Source: Brucella pituitosa (GTDB lineage: Bacteria > Pseudomonadota > Alphaproteobacteria > Rhizobiales > Rhizobiaceae). From it: a DNA stretch of 64,000 nt. A program made the position numbers and the translations under genes. The notes beneath the pieces were generated by a model, which saw nothing but the letters and a program-made list of their open reading frames with translations, was not told where the DNA came from and did no database searches. Location of the stretch: positions 62,001 through 126,000 of the forward strand of contig NZ_PYSY02000007.1 in the NCBI RefSeq assembly GCF_003049685.1. Direction: 5' to 3'. How positions within the stretch are numbered: the stretch's first letter is position 1; every line of letters starts with the position of its first letter. Positions 17,113-25,041 of this stretch are shown here, in pieces.

Positions 17113-17157
17113 ATGTCAACTATAGTTGCTAAGTGGAAATATGTCAACCGCAGTTGC
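17113..17157 (-). promoter_or_regulatory. higBA promoter with duplicated operator
   Basis: Read leftward, TTGACA (17147-17142), a 17-base spacer and TATAGT (17124-17119) form a near-consensus sigma-70 promoter. Two copies of a GCAAC-T/C-A-GTTGACATAT element overlap the -35 and -10; each contains a CAAC ... GTTG dyad. This fits autorepression by the HigBA complex. The -10 ends 6 bases before the higB ATG. Confidence 0.8.
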
Positions 17158-17399
17158 TATTTCCATAGTGCTAACTGTCGTTTGTTCCTGAGCGCATCAC
17201 GGCGCACAATAAAGCGATATCCGTCCCATTCGTGCCAGCATTCCCACCCTGACGGGGTTGCCCGACCATACCAGACCCGGACTTTGACGCGATCCGCGTC
17301 AACGTCCTCGACAATCTCAACGGTAAAAGAGCCGCCAAGCCCGGAATCTGTGTCGTAAACTTCAACGCTTGACCGGCGTTTGTTGCCAAATTCGTTCAT
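17157..17399 (-). CDS. Hypothetical protein, 80 aa
   Basis: A perfect AGGAGG precedes the ATG at 17399. The short protein is strand-rich (FTVEIVEDVDADRVKVRVWY) with several tryptophans, perhaps a small beta-barrel. It follows the methyltransferase gene by 11 bp and is probably cotranscribed with it. I do not recognise a family. Confidence 0.6.
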   Translation of the reverse strand: MNEFGNKRRSSVEVYDTDSGLGGSFTVEIVEDVDADRVKVRVWYGRATPSGWECWHEWDGYRFIVRRDALRNKRQLALWK

Positions 17400-17410
17400 G
17401 GCCGTACCTC

Positions 17411-18250
17411 CTAGAAAAACGCCAGTTGTTCGGCGGGGCGGGCGGGGGCGGTGACGGGATTTGCAGCGATACGCTGGATTTCCCTTTCGCGGCGTTCTCG
17501 CGCTTCTGCAAAATCGAAACAGGCGATTTCGCAGATGATGCTTGTATCTTTCCATTCATCTTTGAAAATCGACGTATCGACGCCAGCGCCGGATTCCATG
17601 GTCAAGCCGGTCAGTTTCTCGAACTCGACGCCACGGCCATTCATGCGGCGTTCGTAATAGGGCCGTCCGGAATACTGGAAGCTTGCCGATTGCTGCTGAA
17701 TGATAAAGGTTCCGTAGTCGGCCATTTGCGATGCAATATCGATCACGTGAAATTCAAAATCGGGGCCGTGATAACGGGGGCCGTTTTCTGTGCGACGAAC
17801 GCGACCAAAGGGCGGGTTTCCAATGGCCCAATCAAAAGGTTTTCCGCCTAGATCATCGTGCCACCATTCGCGCCAGTCGAAAACATCGGCGCAAATCCAT
17901 TGTGCATCCGGTACGAGTTTTTTCCCGATTTCGACATATCGCGGGTTGCGTTCGATACAAGTCACCGATGCGGGTTCGGTTGCCCAACGGCTGCGGGCAA
18001 TCGTGAAGTAGGACAAAACGCCAATGCCCGCGCAAAGATCGATGACGCGGCCTTGTCCTGCATCAATGGCAAAATCTGCCGCCATATCGTAGGGCGTGAA
18101 AAAGGCACCTGCATGAGCATTGTTGAAGTCAGCGCCTTCATGCCAGTTGTTGAAAACAAACTCGCGTTCATCTTCCGTGAGACGATCTTTCGACAAAATG
18201 CGTTCTGCCTCCGCATGTGCCTTGCGCTGCGCTCTGGTCAGTTTAGCCAT
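17411..18250 (-). CDS. DNA adenine methyltransferase-like protein
   Basis: A 279-residue class I methyltransferase: motif I VIDLCAGIGVLSY (about residues 68-80), then the catalytic motif IV AIGNPPFGRV, the NPPF form found in N6-adenine DNA methylases and related enzymes. Plasmid leading regions often carry such genes to protect incoming DNA from restriction. The ATG at 18250 follows the conserved 290-bp leader also found before ardC at 38.4 kb. It is an orphan: no restriction enzyme is next to it. Confidence 0.78.
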   Translation of the reverse strand: MAKLTRAQRKAHAEAERILSKDRLTEDEREFVFNNWHEGADFNNAHAGAFFTPYDMAADFAIDAGQGRVIDLCAGIGVLSYFTIARSRWATEPASVTCIERNPRYVEIGKKLVPDAQWICADVFDWREWWHDDLGGKPFDWAIGNPPFGRVRRTENGPRYHGPDFEFHVIDIASQMADYGTFIIQQQSASFQYSGRPYYERRMNGRGVEFEKLTGLTMESGAGVDTSIFKDEWKDTSIICEIACFDFAEARERREREIQRIAANPVTAPARPAEQLAFF

Positions 18251-18530
18251 ATCGAAAGTACCTTTTGCCAGTGGGCGAAGCCGCGCCCTTTGTCGGGTAA
18301 TGCCCTGTGCATTAACCCCGGCAGAGGGGGCGGGCGCAGACCGCCCCCAGACAGTGTGATTTTCAGTCAAGGATTGCAGACGGAAGAAAAACGGAAGGTT
18401 CGGGCGCAGCCTGAAAGCCGTTCTTCTTCCGGCTGCAACGCTTTGCGCTTGTCCATTGACGGAAAATTGCACTGGCGATAGGGGCAAAAGAAAAAAGGAA
18501 AATAATAAGCCCGCTTTTAGCGGGCTTCCT
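18244..18530 (-). repeat. About 290-bp hairpin-rich leader repeat, copy 1
   Basis: From the start codon of the methyltransferase gene back to a terminator, this sequence is nearly identical to 38356-38640. Hairpins include GGGTAATGC/GCATTAACCC, GGGGGCGG/CCGCCCCC and a long stem CGGAAGAAAAACGG with CCGTTCTTCTTCCG. Differences between the copies fall in loops or small bulges. It is the 5' leader and promoter region of the downstream gene. Confidence 0.85.
18509..18525 (-). terminator. Terminator of the gene at 18583
   Basis: GCCCGCT, loop TTT, AGCGGGC; read leftward it is followed by a T-rich stretch (TTATTATTTTCC). It ends the leftward gene at 18583-19029. Confidence 0.7.
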
Positions 18531-18582
18531 AATATTCTGAAAAATTATGCTTTTGACGGTTTTATGAGCTTGAAGTCGCTAT

Positions 18583-19029
18583 TCACGATGGCTCTTGGAT
18601 GGAAATCACCTTGACGTCAAAATTTTTGCATTGGTTATCGTGGCAGATGCCGTTTATCCAGATTTGACCGTTTCCGAACATTATTCCCTTATAATTGACG
18701 AACAGATCTTCATACTTCTGCGAAGTGATCGCCTTGGTAATGGCGGGCGTCATGATGCCATCGTAGTGCTGAGCAAAGTCTTTGGCAGTTCTGATATGAA
18801 CTTCCTTACCATGGACCTTTACGCCAATCGGGTAACTCACAAGCCCGGCCACGGCGTTAGCATCATGTGCGGAAACGGCTTTCTGTAAGGCGTGGATGAC
18901 CGTTTGGTATTTGGTGTGATCCCCTAAAAGATCATCAATCGTCTGATTTATGTTTGTGTCCTGTGCGCTTACAGAGGTGGAATATGCGATACTGGCTAGT
19001 GCAAAGAGAAAGATCGAACTCTTCTTCAT
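18583..19029 (-). CDS. Exported hypothetical protein, 148 aa
   Basis: A Sec signal peptide (SSIFLFALASIAYSTSVSAQ, cleavage after SAQ or VSA) is followed by a 120-residue domain with an NTF2-like feel: helix (TVIHALQKAVSAHDANAVAG), then strands (YPIGVKVHGKEVHI, GIMFGNGQIWINGIC). It is likely periplasmic. AGGGG precedes the ATG at 19029. It is monocistronic, with terminator downstream. Function unknown. Confidence 0.65.
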   Translation of the reverse strand: MKKSSIFLFALASIAYSTSVSAQDTNINQTIDDLLGDHTKYQTVIHALQKAVSAHDANAVAGLVSYPIGVKVHGKEVHIRTAKDFAQHYDGIMTPAITKAITSQKYEDLFVNYKGIMFGNGQIWINGICHDNQCKNFDVKVISIQEPS

Positions 19030-19172
19030 GAGCATCCCCTAATAAAGTCCAGTGACCGTGATACACTGAGACGCTAACACAGAGTATTTCAACATAACAG
19101 CTTTGTGAGATTAGATGCTAATCGTTACTATCTTTCATAAGACAAAAGCCGAAAGGCGTAGCAGAGCACGAC

Positions 19173-19196
19173 AAAAAGCCCGCCGTTCTGGCGGGC
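19173..19196 (-). terminator. Terminator of the DUF736 gene
   Basis: GCCCGCC, loop of five, GGCGGGC, followed leftward by five T residues. Confidence 0.8.
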
Positions 19197-19215
19197 TTAT
19201 TTTGTAATTGGCCGC

Positions 19216-19530
19216 TTATGGGCGGTTCCAGATGATGGCGAACACGTCCGGGTCGTCCTGGCCTGCGGCTTGTCCGAGATTGGCGATGATGCGATGCGGC
19301 AGTTCGGGGGTGTCGATGGTGACGGAGACGTATTCGCTTCCGCTCTGCTGCCCTTTCTTGATCCATGCGGCTCCAACTTCCGAGCGGTTGGACAGGATGC
19401 GGAAATCAGGGGCTTTTTCGCTCGTGCGTTCGATCGGAACAAAGGTGACGGGTGCATTGAGTGTAAGAGTGCGCAGATGGCCTTCGTAAGAGCCGTTTTC
19501 CTTGCGGGTGACGTAACCGATGGTAGCCAT
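19216..19530 (-). CDS. DUF736 family protein
   Basis: A 104-residue cytoplasmic protein matching DUF736, very common on rhizobial and other alphaproteobacterial plasmids and conjugative elements: MATIGYVTRKENGSYEGHL at the start, RTSEKAPDFRI in the middle, EYVSVTIDTPELP then IIANLG near the end. The biochemical role is not established. AAGGAG precedes the ATG. It is a single-gene unit with its own terminator. Confidence 0.88.
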   Translation of the reverse strand: MATIGYVTRKENGSYEGHLRTLTLNAPVTFVPIERTSEKAPDFRILSNRSEVGAAWIKKGQQSGSEYVSVTIDTPELPHRIIANLGQAAGQDDPDVFAIIWNRP

Positions 19531-19974
19531 GTTCTTTCTCCTTGATCGAGGGCCAATTCCCTTCGTGCAAATCGGTAAGACTGCCGTAAAAGCGCGGGGC
19601 GCAAGGTTCGGTTAAGTCAATTTTGGAGCGTAAGCGGCCGCGAGGAAGGCCGTCAGGCCGGGGAAAATTGACGTTGCGTAAACGCATAACCGTGGCCTTG
19701 CGACGCGCGCGCGGCGGTCCAGATTTTGCGTTCGAAGGGATTGTAGCCGGCCTTGATCTCTTTGGAGAAAAACGAGGCTGCGCTACCGGCTCAACCGCAA
19801 GGAACACGGCTCTTGCGAAGGTCTGGGGCTGGTATCGTCAACGCTCCTGTTGCTTTGTTCCCGCGCAAGGTGCCGGGTTGACCGCTGATTTCCGCATCCC
19901 GTCCAATCTGGCGGAGTTAACCAGTCTGGTAACGGGAATTTGGCATTTGCGGCGAGGATGAGTACACTTTGCGC
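19531..19974. other. Non-coding stretch
   Basis: About 440 bases with no gene that I can support. Open frames exist on both strands, but they lack ribosome sites and protein-like composition. It holds the promoter of the DUF736 gene. Confidence 0.4.
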
Positions 19975-20163
19975 ATGGATAACCCCGAACTTGCAGATGC
20001 TTTCAGGAATGCTCTGATCGAGCTTGCGAACCGCGAAGGGATCGAAGCGGCTTTGCAATCTGCGGCGCTCACGCTGAGCTATTACTATAACAGCCAGCCT
20101 GCAGGCTTTTCGCGCAACAGCGGCCCGGTTCTGTTTGCGCCGGACAGTTCCGCCAACGATTAG
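19975..20163 (+). CDS. Hypothetical protein, 62 aa
   Basis: A short acidic helical protein (MDNPELADAFRNALIELANR), no signal peptide. The start may be TTG at 19969, because the only GAGG lies further upstream. No relatives are recognised; weakly supported. Confidence 0.35.
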   Translation: MDNPELADAFRNALIELANREGIEAALQSAALTLSYYYNSQPAGFSRNSGPVLFAPDSSAND

Positions 20164-20284
20164 AAGCCTTTTCATTAAAGGAAGACACGCTCGGTTACGT
20201 TTGACCAAGCGCAAAGCAACGCTGCGCCTGGTCAAACGGAGACGGGGCCGATTTGACTATTTTATCCACATTTCGGCTTGCCAG

Positions 20285-20318
20285 TTGACACCGGCACGCA
20301 TGAGAACATAATAGGAAC
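20285..20318 (+). promoter_or_regulatory. SOS promoter with LexA box
   Basis: TTGACA at 20285-20290 and CATAAT at 20307-20312 form a promoter. GAAC at 20304-20307, seven bases, GAAC at 20315-20318 is a perfect alphaproteobacterial LexA box that overlaps the -10. LexA should repress the polymerase operon until DNA damage. Confidence 0.85.
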
Positions 20319-20397
20319 ATCTTCACAGAAATGGAATGTATTCCTGCGCGCTATGTGCGCCGGAGTGGATTCGTTCGTCCTTGTAAACGGAGCAACA

Positions 20398-21666
20398 ATG
20401 CGCAAGCCAGAGACCATTGAGCGGGTCTATATGGATTTCGACGGTTTTTTCGCTTCCGTTGAAATGCTGGCAGACAAGCGGCTGCGTGGTCGTCCGGTTG
20501 GCGTTGTGCCGTTTGAAGGGACAACGCGCACGTCAATTATCGCTTGTTCGCGTGAGGCAAAGATACGTGGCGTCAAGAATGTGATGCCGGTCGATGAAGC
20601 AAGGCGGCTGTGTCCGGACATAGTTCTGGTGCCGCAAAAGCCTGACCTTTATCGACGGGCGCATAATGCCTTGTTGTCGGAAATTGAAGCCGTCATTCCC
20701 ATCGATACGGCAAAATCCATCGACGAGCTGACGTGTCGGCTTGATGAAAATGCCCGCGCAGACCCCGAAGGGCTGGCCCGCAATGTCAAGGATGCAATCT
20801 TCGAGCTGGTAGGGCCATGGATCACATGCAGCATGGGATTTGCAGCCAACCGCCAGCTTGCCAAGATGGCCTGCAAGGCAAGCAAGCTTAGCGACGCGGG
20901 CGGCTATGGCAATGGCGTGGCGATCTGGCGTCCCGAAGCGATGCCCGCGCCACTGATGGCCGTGAATATGGAAGATATTCCCGGCGTCGGCGGCAATATG
21001 GCAAAGCGGCTTTATCGGGCTGGCATTTTCACGACTGAACAGCTTTACGCAATTCAGCCAAAACACATGCGCAAGCTGTGGGGCAACGTAACCGGCGAGC
21101 GCATGTGGTATGCGCTGCATGGCTACGATATTCAGGCTCCCGCGTCCAAGCGAGGCATGTTCGGCCATGGCCGCGTCCTTCCACCAGAAAGCCGGACAAT
21201 AAGCGGCGCATTAGAAATCACCCGCCTGCTTTTGACAAAAGCGGCGCGGCGGATGCGCCGTGAAAATTTCTATGCGTCGGGTCTTTGGCTTTGGCTATCG
21301 ATCCGGGACGGGTCTTGGATGGGCCAGCGGCAATTGCCGGTCGTCAATGACGACCAGGCTGTTATGTCAGCGCTGGCGGAACTTTGGGCCGAGGTCGCAA
21401 AGACCTATCCGCGTGGACTGACGATCTTTCGGGTTGGCGTAACGCTTTACGATCTTTCCGACGCCAGCGAACGGCAGTTGGACTTACTGAACAATGATGA
21501 TCGTCAACGGCGTCGATGGGAATCCGCATCGATGGCGATAGATCGTCTCAACACGCGCTATGCCGGTACGGTTGTGAGCGTTGGCGAATGGCGACCGCCG
21601 AAAGGCGGTCATGCCGGGGGAAAGATCAGCTTTACCCGCATACCTTCGGCGGAAGATTTTTGGTGA
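20398..21666 (+). CDS. Y-family translesion DNA polymerase (DinB/Pol IV-like)
   Basis: A 422-residue Y-family polymerase. Catalytic acids are visible at D13 (YMDFDGFFASVE) and D109-E110 (KSIDEL); the helix-hairpin-helix DIPGVGGNMAKRLYRAGI lies near residues 185-205, and the little-finger domain covers the last 170 or so. Length and layout fit DinB/UmuC. The ATG at 20398 follows GGAG. It copies past DNA lesions at low fidelity. It sits behind a LexA box and is followed 4 bp later by a small zinc-binding-like protein, so the pair forms an SOS operon, as on other plasmids carrying error-prone polymerases. Confidence 0.88.
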   Translation: MRKPETIERVYMDFDGFFASVEMLADKRLRGRPVGVVPFEGTTRTSIIACSREAKIRGVKNVMPVDEARRLCPDIVLVPQKPDLYRRAHNALLSEIEAVIPIDTAKSIDELTCRLDENARADPEGLARNVKDAIFELVGPWITCSMGFAANRQLAKMACKASKLSDAGGYGNGVAIWRPEAMPAPLMAVNMEDIPGVGGNMAKRLYRAGIFTTEQLYAIQPKHMRKLWGNVTGERMWYALHGYDIQAPASKRGMFGHGRVLPPESRTISGALEITRLLLTKAARRMRRENFYASGLWLWLSIRDGSWMGQRQLPVVNDDQAVMSALAELWAEVAKTYPRGLTIFRVGVTLYDLSDASERQLDLLNNDDRQRRRWESASMAIDRLNTRYAGTVVSVGEWRPPKGGHAGGKISFTRIPSAEDFW

Positions 21667-21670
21667 CAAT

Positions 21671-21922
21671 ATGGGCTGGAAACAACAACTGCGCGCAAGC
21701 GATTTGAGCGAGACGGATAAACTTGAAGCACGATGCCGCATTTGCGGGCATGTGCATTATCTGACGCGTGAGATCCTATGCACCGATGCCGAAGCAAGCC
21801 AGCGTTATATTGACGAGGTGGAAGCACAATCGACATGTCGGGCACGCGGCTGCAAGGGCCGGGTACGTCTGGCGAAAGTGCGGCTCGATGAAATGAGCGG
21901 TTTTGTCGGTGGATTGGCATAG
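21671..21922 (+). CDS. Small cysteine-rich protein, 83 aa
   Basis: Two cysteine clusters (CRICGHVHYL near residues 22-31 and CRARGCKGRV near 56-65) suggest one zinc ribbon. It starts 4 bp after the polymerase gene, in the same SOS-controlled unit, and could be a DNA-binding partner. The family is not recognised. Confidence 0.6.
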   Translation: MGWKQQLRASDLSETDKLEARCRICGHVHYLTREILCTDAEASQRYIDEVEAQSTCRARGCKGRVRLAKVRLDEMSGFVGGLA

Positions 21923-21931
21923 GCGCTATCG

Positions 21932-22912
21932 TCACGTGTCGCCCTTTATCTCGAAAATATCGGCATTGTCGGCAGCCTCGCGAAGCCCCTTGAACAAAGC
22001 GTGGCGCAACTTGCCATCGTCGGTCCAAGCCCGATATTCGATTTCAGCGATGTATTCGGGCCGGGCGAACACCGCATTTTTGCGTTTGAGTGCAACGGGC
22101 GGTTTTGTGACCGGAATAGCTTCCAGGCGCATTTTCAGGTCGCGGGCCATTTTATGGCTGAAACCGGTTCCGACGCCACCGACATAAACAAGGCTTTTGC
22201 CTTTGCGCGCTCCAAGCAAAAGCCGGGAAATTGCGCCGCGCATCGTCGTGGACGGCTCAAAGCCGACAATGACGAAGCTGTCGCTCTGGATGCATTTGAT
22301 TTTCTGCCATTCGCCATGTCTCCCCGGTCTGTAAGGGCTATCAAGCCTTTTGGCGATAATGCCCTCCAGATCATGTGCGCATGCGATTTTGAAAAATGCC
22401 TCTCCATCGGCTTCCATTGTCTCGGAAAAGCGGATGACCGGCGAGGGTCTTGCGCTAAGCAGACTGGCGAGCTTTGCGCGCCGCTCGCGCAAGGGCATGC
22501 CTGTCAGATCGCGCCCGTCCAGATAGAGAAGATCGAAGACGTAAAAGAGGGATTCAGCGGCAAAGCGCTTGCCGCCACGGCCACCAAGCGCCCGTTGCAA
22601 GGCTCCGAAATCAGACCGCCCGCTATCATCAAGTACAACAGCCTCACCATCAAGGATCATTGAAGCGTGGCCGAGATCCAGAGCGGCTTGCGCGATGTGG
22701 TTGAATCGGGGCGTCCAGTCATGACCGCCACGGGTCAGGACACGCAGGCGGTTCGGCTCAACGTGGATCGCAAGACGATAGCCATCCCATTTGACCTCAA
22801 AACCCCAATCTGGCCCTTTTGGCGGGCGTGGAACCAACAGCGCCAGACACGGCTCTATGCGTTCCGGCATTGGGTCGAAAACGGTTTGCGAAGATTTAAT
22901 TGAACGCGCCAT
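21932..22912 (-). CDS. ATP-dependent DNA ligase (LigD/LigC type)
   Basis: The 326-residue protein has the ligase motif I EVKWDGYR with the adenylated lysine K41, motif III FYVFDLLYLDG, motif IV DLEGIIAKRLDSPY and motif V WQKIKC, followed by an OB-fold domain. It corresponds to the ligase module of bacterial NHEJ LigD, standing alone without polymerase or phosphoesterase domains; no Ku gene is in view. It is convergent with the SOS polymerase unit. A role in repair of plasmid breaks is likely but not shown here. Confidence 0.9.
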   Translation of the reverse strand: MARSIKSSQTVFDPMPERIEPCLALLVPRPPKGPDWGFEVKWDGYRLAIHVEPNRLRVLTRGGHDWTPRFNHIAQAALDLGHASMILDGEAVVLDDSGRSDFGALQRALGGRGGKRFAAESLFYVFDLLYLDGRDLTGMPLRERRAKLASLLSARPSPVIRFSETMEADGEAFFKIACAHDLEGIIAKRLDSPYRPGRHGEWQKIKCIQSDSFVIVGFEPSTTMRGAISRLLLGARKGKSLVYVGGVGTGFSHKMARDLKMRLEAIPVTKPPVALKRKNAVFARPEYIAEIEYRAWTDDGKLRHALFKGLREAADNADIFEIKGDT

Positions 22913-23109
22913 ACTGCATAAACGTGCCAGACGTGTTTTTGTGTCATCGCACGAAAAAATGGCATGATTGCAAAAGCGATCGTTACCCGCATGGGCCGAG
23001 ACGGCTTGCTGGCTCGGTGAGCAAAGCGAATAGAGCGCGGTCGCGACAGCGGTTTGTCCTGAATTATATTCTGCTTGGTTTGAATAGCTTAAAAGATGGG
23101 AACGAAACC

Positions 23110-23370
23110 ATGAGCGAAGAACAGAAAATACGCGGGCCGCGCAAACTTGGCGATTATCCCGACCGCGATATTCACTGCCAAGAGGCTCTGGAAGATGCCT
23201 TTATAGCGCTGACAGATCGTGGCGTGGATGCGGGATGGGTCCAAATCGAAGTGCTTCAAGCGCTCCACGAGTTAGCCAAAAACCACTTGATGCGCGATTT
23301 TGCGACAGAAGTTGACGAAGACAATATTGCGACTGTCATTCGCTCGATGCGCCATGATAAAAATGACTAG
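23110..23370 (+). CDS. Hypothetical protein, 86 aa
   Basis: An acidic cytoplasmic protein (IHCQEALEDAFIALTDRGVD, AGWVQIEVLQALHELAKNH); mostly helical. ATG at 23110 with GGGAA upstream is chosen over an unsupported long reading from 22900. No known family. Confidence 0.55.
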   Translation: MSEEQKIRGPRKLGDYPDRDIHCQEALEDAFIALTDRGVDAGWVQIEVLQALHELAKNHLMRDFATEVDEDNIATVIRSMRHDKND

Positions 23371-23608
23371 CGAAGCAACGAAGATTGCGCGTTAGGATAA
23401 GACTGAAAGAATTGGAGAACCTTTTGAAACCGTGTACGAATTTTATTGCTCTGACCGCTCTTGCGATGACTGTTTCTGCATGTTCCACGACTTCAAGCAG
23501 TGACGTGAATACAGTTACGACAAAGGAAGTGAAGACGGTACAATTCAAAGGCTCGGACGTACAAGTTTCTTGGGACAGGACAGCAAAGACGGAAGCCACG
23601 CTAACTTA

Positions 23609-24540
23609 GAGCCTGAATCATAATGAATGTAATGATATCAGGCTCTTGCGATACGCCGTGTGAGGAAGCGGATATTTGCGATGTATATCCACGCTTCGGA
23701 AGAAGCGATAGTTTTCTCGAAGTCTTTGGCCAGTCTGCGACACCTTCCCAGCCATGCAAATGTTCGCTCGACCACCCATCGGCGTGGCAGGGCTTCGAAA
23801 CCGTTGGCCTGATCGGAGCGCTTGACGATTTCCAGTGTAAACTTTCCGACCTTTTCCAGCCTGCCTCTGAGCTTGGGGCCTGCATATCCGCCGTCAGCAA
23901 AGATATGTCGCAGCCACGGCCATCGTTTGAGTATGGTTTTCAAGACGTCCGGTGCGCCATCGCGATCCTGAATACCCGCAGAATGGATCACCAGACCAAC
24001 CATCAAGCCAAGGGTATCAACGACAATGTGACGCTTACGTCCGCTAATCTTCTTTCCCGCGTCAAAGCCCCGTATTCCGCCACTTTCCGTGGTTTTAACT
24101 GACTGGCTGTCGATGACGCCAGCCGTTGGACTGGGCTGCCTGTCAGCCTGCTCACGCGCCAGCATCACAAGCGTGTTGTTGATGGTACGCAGCAAGCCTT
24201 CATCGCGCCAGCGGTAGAAGTATTTCTGTACCGTCGAGAATGGTGGGAAATCGGTTGGCAGAAGCCGCCACGCACCGCCAGAAGATGCGATATAAAGAAG
24301 CGCGTTTACCACCTCACGCAGATCCGTTTTGCGAGGGCGACCAAGGTATCTGGGCGAAGGCATCAGCGGTTCGATCACTGACCATTCCGCATCCGTTAAA
24401 TCAGTTGCATAGCGCGAATTGCGTCGTACATAGTGGCGGCGAGCGGTTACTGTCCAGGCCATTGTGATCTCCATCGAATGTAAGCAATCCGATTGGATCA
24501 TAACCTACTGTAATCGCTCAACCCTTTTTGGAACAGGCTC
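23609..24540. mobile_element. IS5-family insertion sequence (932 bp)
   Basis: Both ends read GAGCCTG inward, and both sides are flanked by TTA (23606-23608 and 24541-24543), a 3-bp TNA duplication typical of the IS1031 group of IS5. One transposase gene fills the leftward strand. The left tip also holds an internal dyad (GAGCCTGA ... TCAGGCTC). The insertion appears complete and potentially active. Confidence 0.9.
23638..24462 (-). CDS. tnpA: IS5-family transposase
   Basis: A single-frame DDE transposase of 274 residues: N-terminal DUF4096-like part (DLTDAEWSVIEPLMP), GGAWRLLPTDFPP, the first catalytic Asp in GVIDSQSVKTTE, the second in HIFADGGYAG, and the Y-(2)-R-(3)-E-(6)-K-like block in RRWVVERTFAWLGRCRRLAKDFE. 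Length is normal. The ATG at 24462 has GGAG upstream. Confidence 0.93.
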   Translation of the reverse strand: MAWTVTARRHYVRRNSRYATDLTDAEWSVIEPLMPSPRYLGRPRKTDLREVVNALLYIASSGGAWRLLPTDFPPFSTVQKYFYRWRDEGLLRTINNTLVMLAREQADRQPSPTAGVIDSQSVKTTESGGIRGFDAGKKISGRKRHIVVDTLGLMVGLVIHSAGIQDRDGAPDVLKTILKRWPWLRHIFADGGYAGPKLRGRLEKVGKFTLEIVKRSDQANGFEALPRRWVVERTFAWLGRCRRLAKDFEKTIASSEAWIYIANIRFLTRRIARA

Positions 24541-24727
24541 TTACAACGATGAATTGTCGATTTGGAGTAATGACGCGGAAAAATTGATTTCAACGGCCAC
24601 CGGCTGCAAGGCAGATTCCGGCGTCATTCACTATCCGAAGGCCCGAAAGGGATTCCAAGCAATTACTATGCCGATTAACTGCCAATAAATGGCCGCTCCA
24701 GGTATCGACCACGAAAAGGAAACAACC

Positions 24728-25009
24728 ATGAAAACCGTTCTCATGGCGTCTGCGGCGCTGATTATTGTGTCCAACCCGGCCCTTGCTCAAGGATTCACCA
24801 CGAATGAGCCTGCTCAGTTGACCGAGGGGCAAAAATCCATCGTGGAGCTTGTGTCAGAAGGCTTTGAAATTAAAGGAACGGTCGGACCGCTTATCATTCT
24901 GCAGGATGATAAGTCCCTGTTTGGTTGCTCGGCAGCACGTACCGGCCCAGCTGATATAAAGACGGGTGTAATCCCTGCGCAAAAAATTCCATGCGTTCCG
25001 ATTAAATAA
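24728..25009 (+). CDS. Exported hypothetical protein, 93 aa
   Basis: Sec signal peptide (MKTVLMASAALIIVSNPALA) and a short mature domain with a cysteine pair (FGCSAARTG, IPCVPIK). GGAAAC precedes the ATG. It lies 39 bp after the interrupted lipoprotein gene and may have been in one operon with it. Confidence 0.6.
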   Translation: MKTVLMASAALIIVSNPALAQGFTTNEPAQLTEGQKSIVELVSEGFEIKGTVGPLIILQDDKSLFGCSAARTGPADIKTGVIPAQKIPCVPIK

Positions 25010-25020
25010 GAATAAAAGCA

Positions 25021-25036
25021 GCGGCCTACGGGCCGC
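25021..25036. terminator. Bidirectional terminator between convergent genes
   Basis: GCGGCC, loop TACG, GGCCGC, followed by TTCATTT rightward and by GCTTTTATTC leftward; it separates the genes ending at 25009 and 25042. Confidence 0.75.
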
Positions 25037-25041
25037 TTCAT

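Larger units (their letters stand above)
23424..24688 (+). pseudogene. Small lipoprotein gene interrupted by an IS5-family element
   Basis: The 5' part (23424-23608, TTG start with GGAG upstream) encodes a lipoprotein signal with lipobox VSAC and the first 61 residues. The IS inserts after codon 61 and creates a TAG stop at 23607-23609. Removing the IS and one copy of the TTA target duplication joins the frame exactly to 24544-24688, giving a protein of about 109 residues ending TMPINCQ. The 3' part has two cysteines (ATGCKADSG, PINCQ). The intact family is unknown. Confidence 0.8.

Noticed and set aside
19406-20235. Several ORFs of 100-150 codons on both strands
   Set aside because: No ribosome sites, low-complexity Arg-rich products, and mutual overlap; only the 62-codon ORF at 19975 has any merit.
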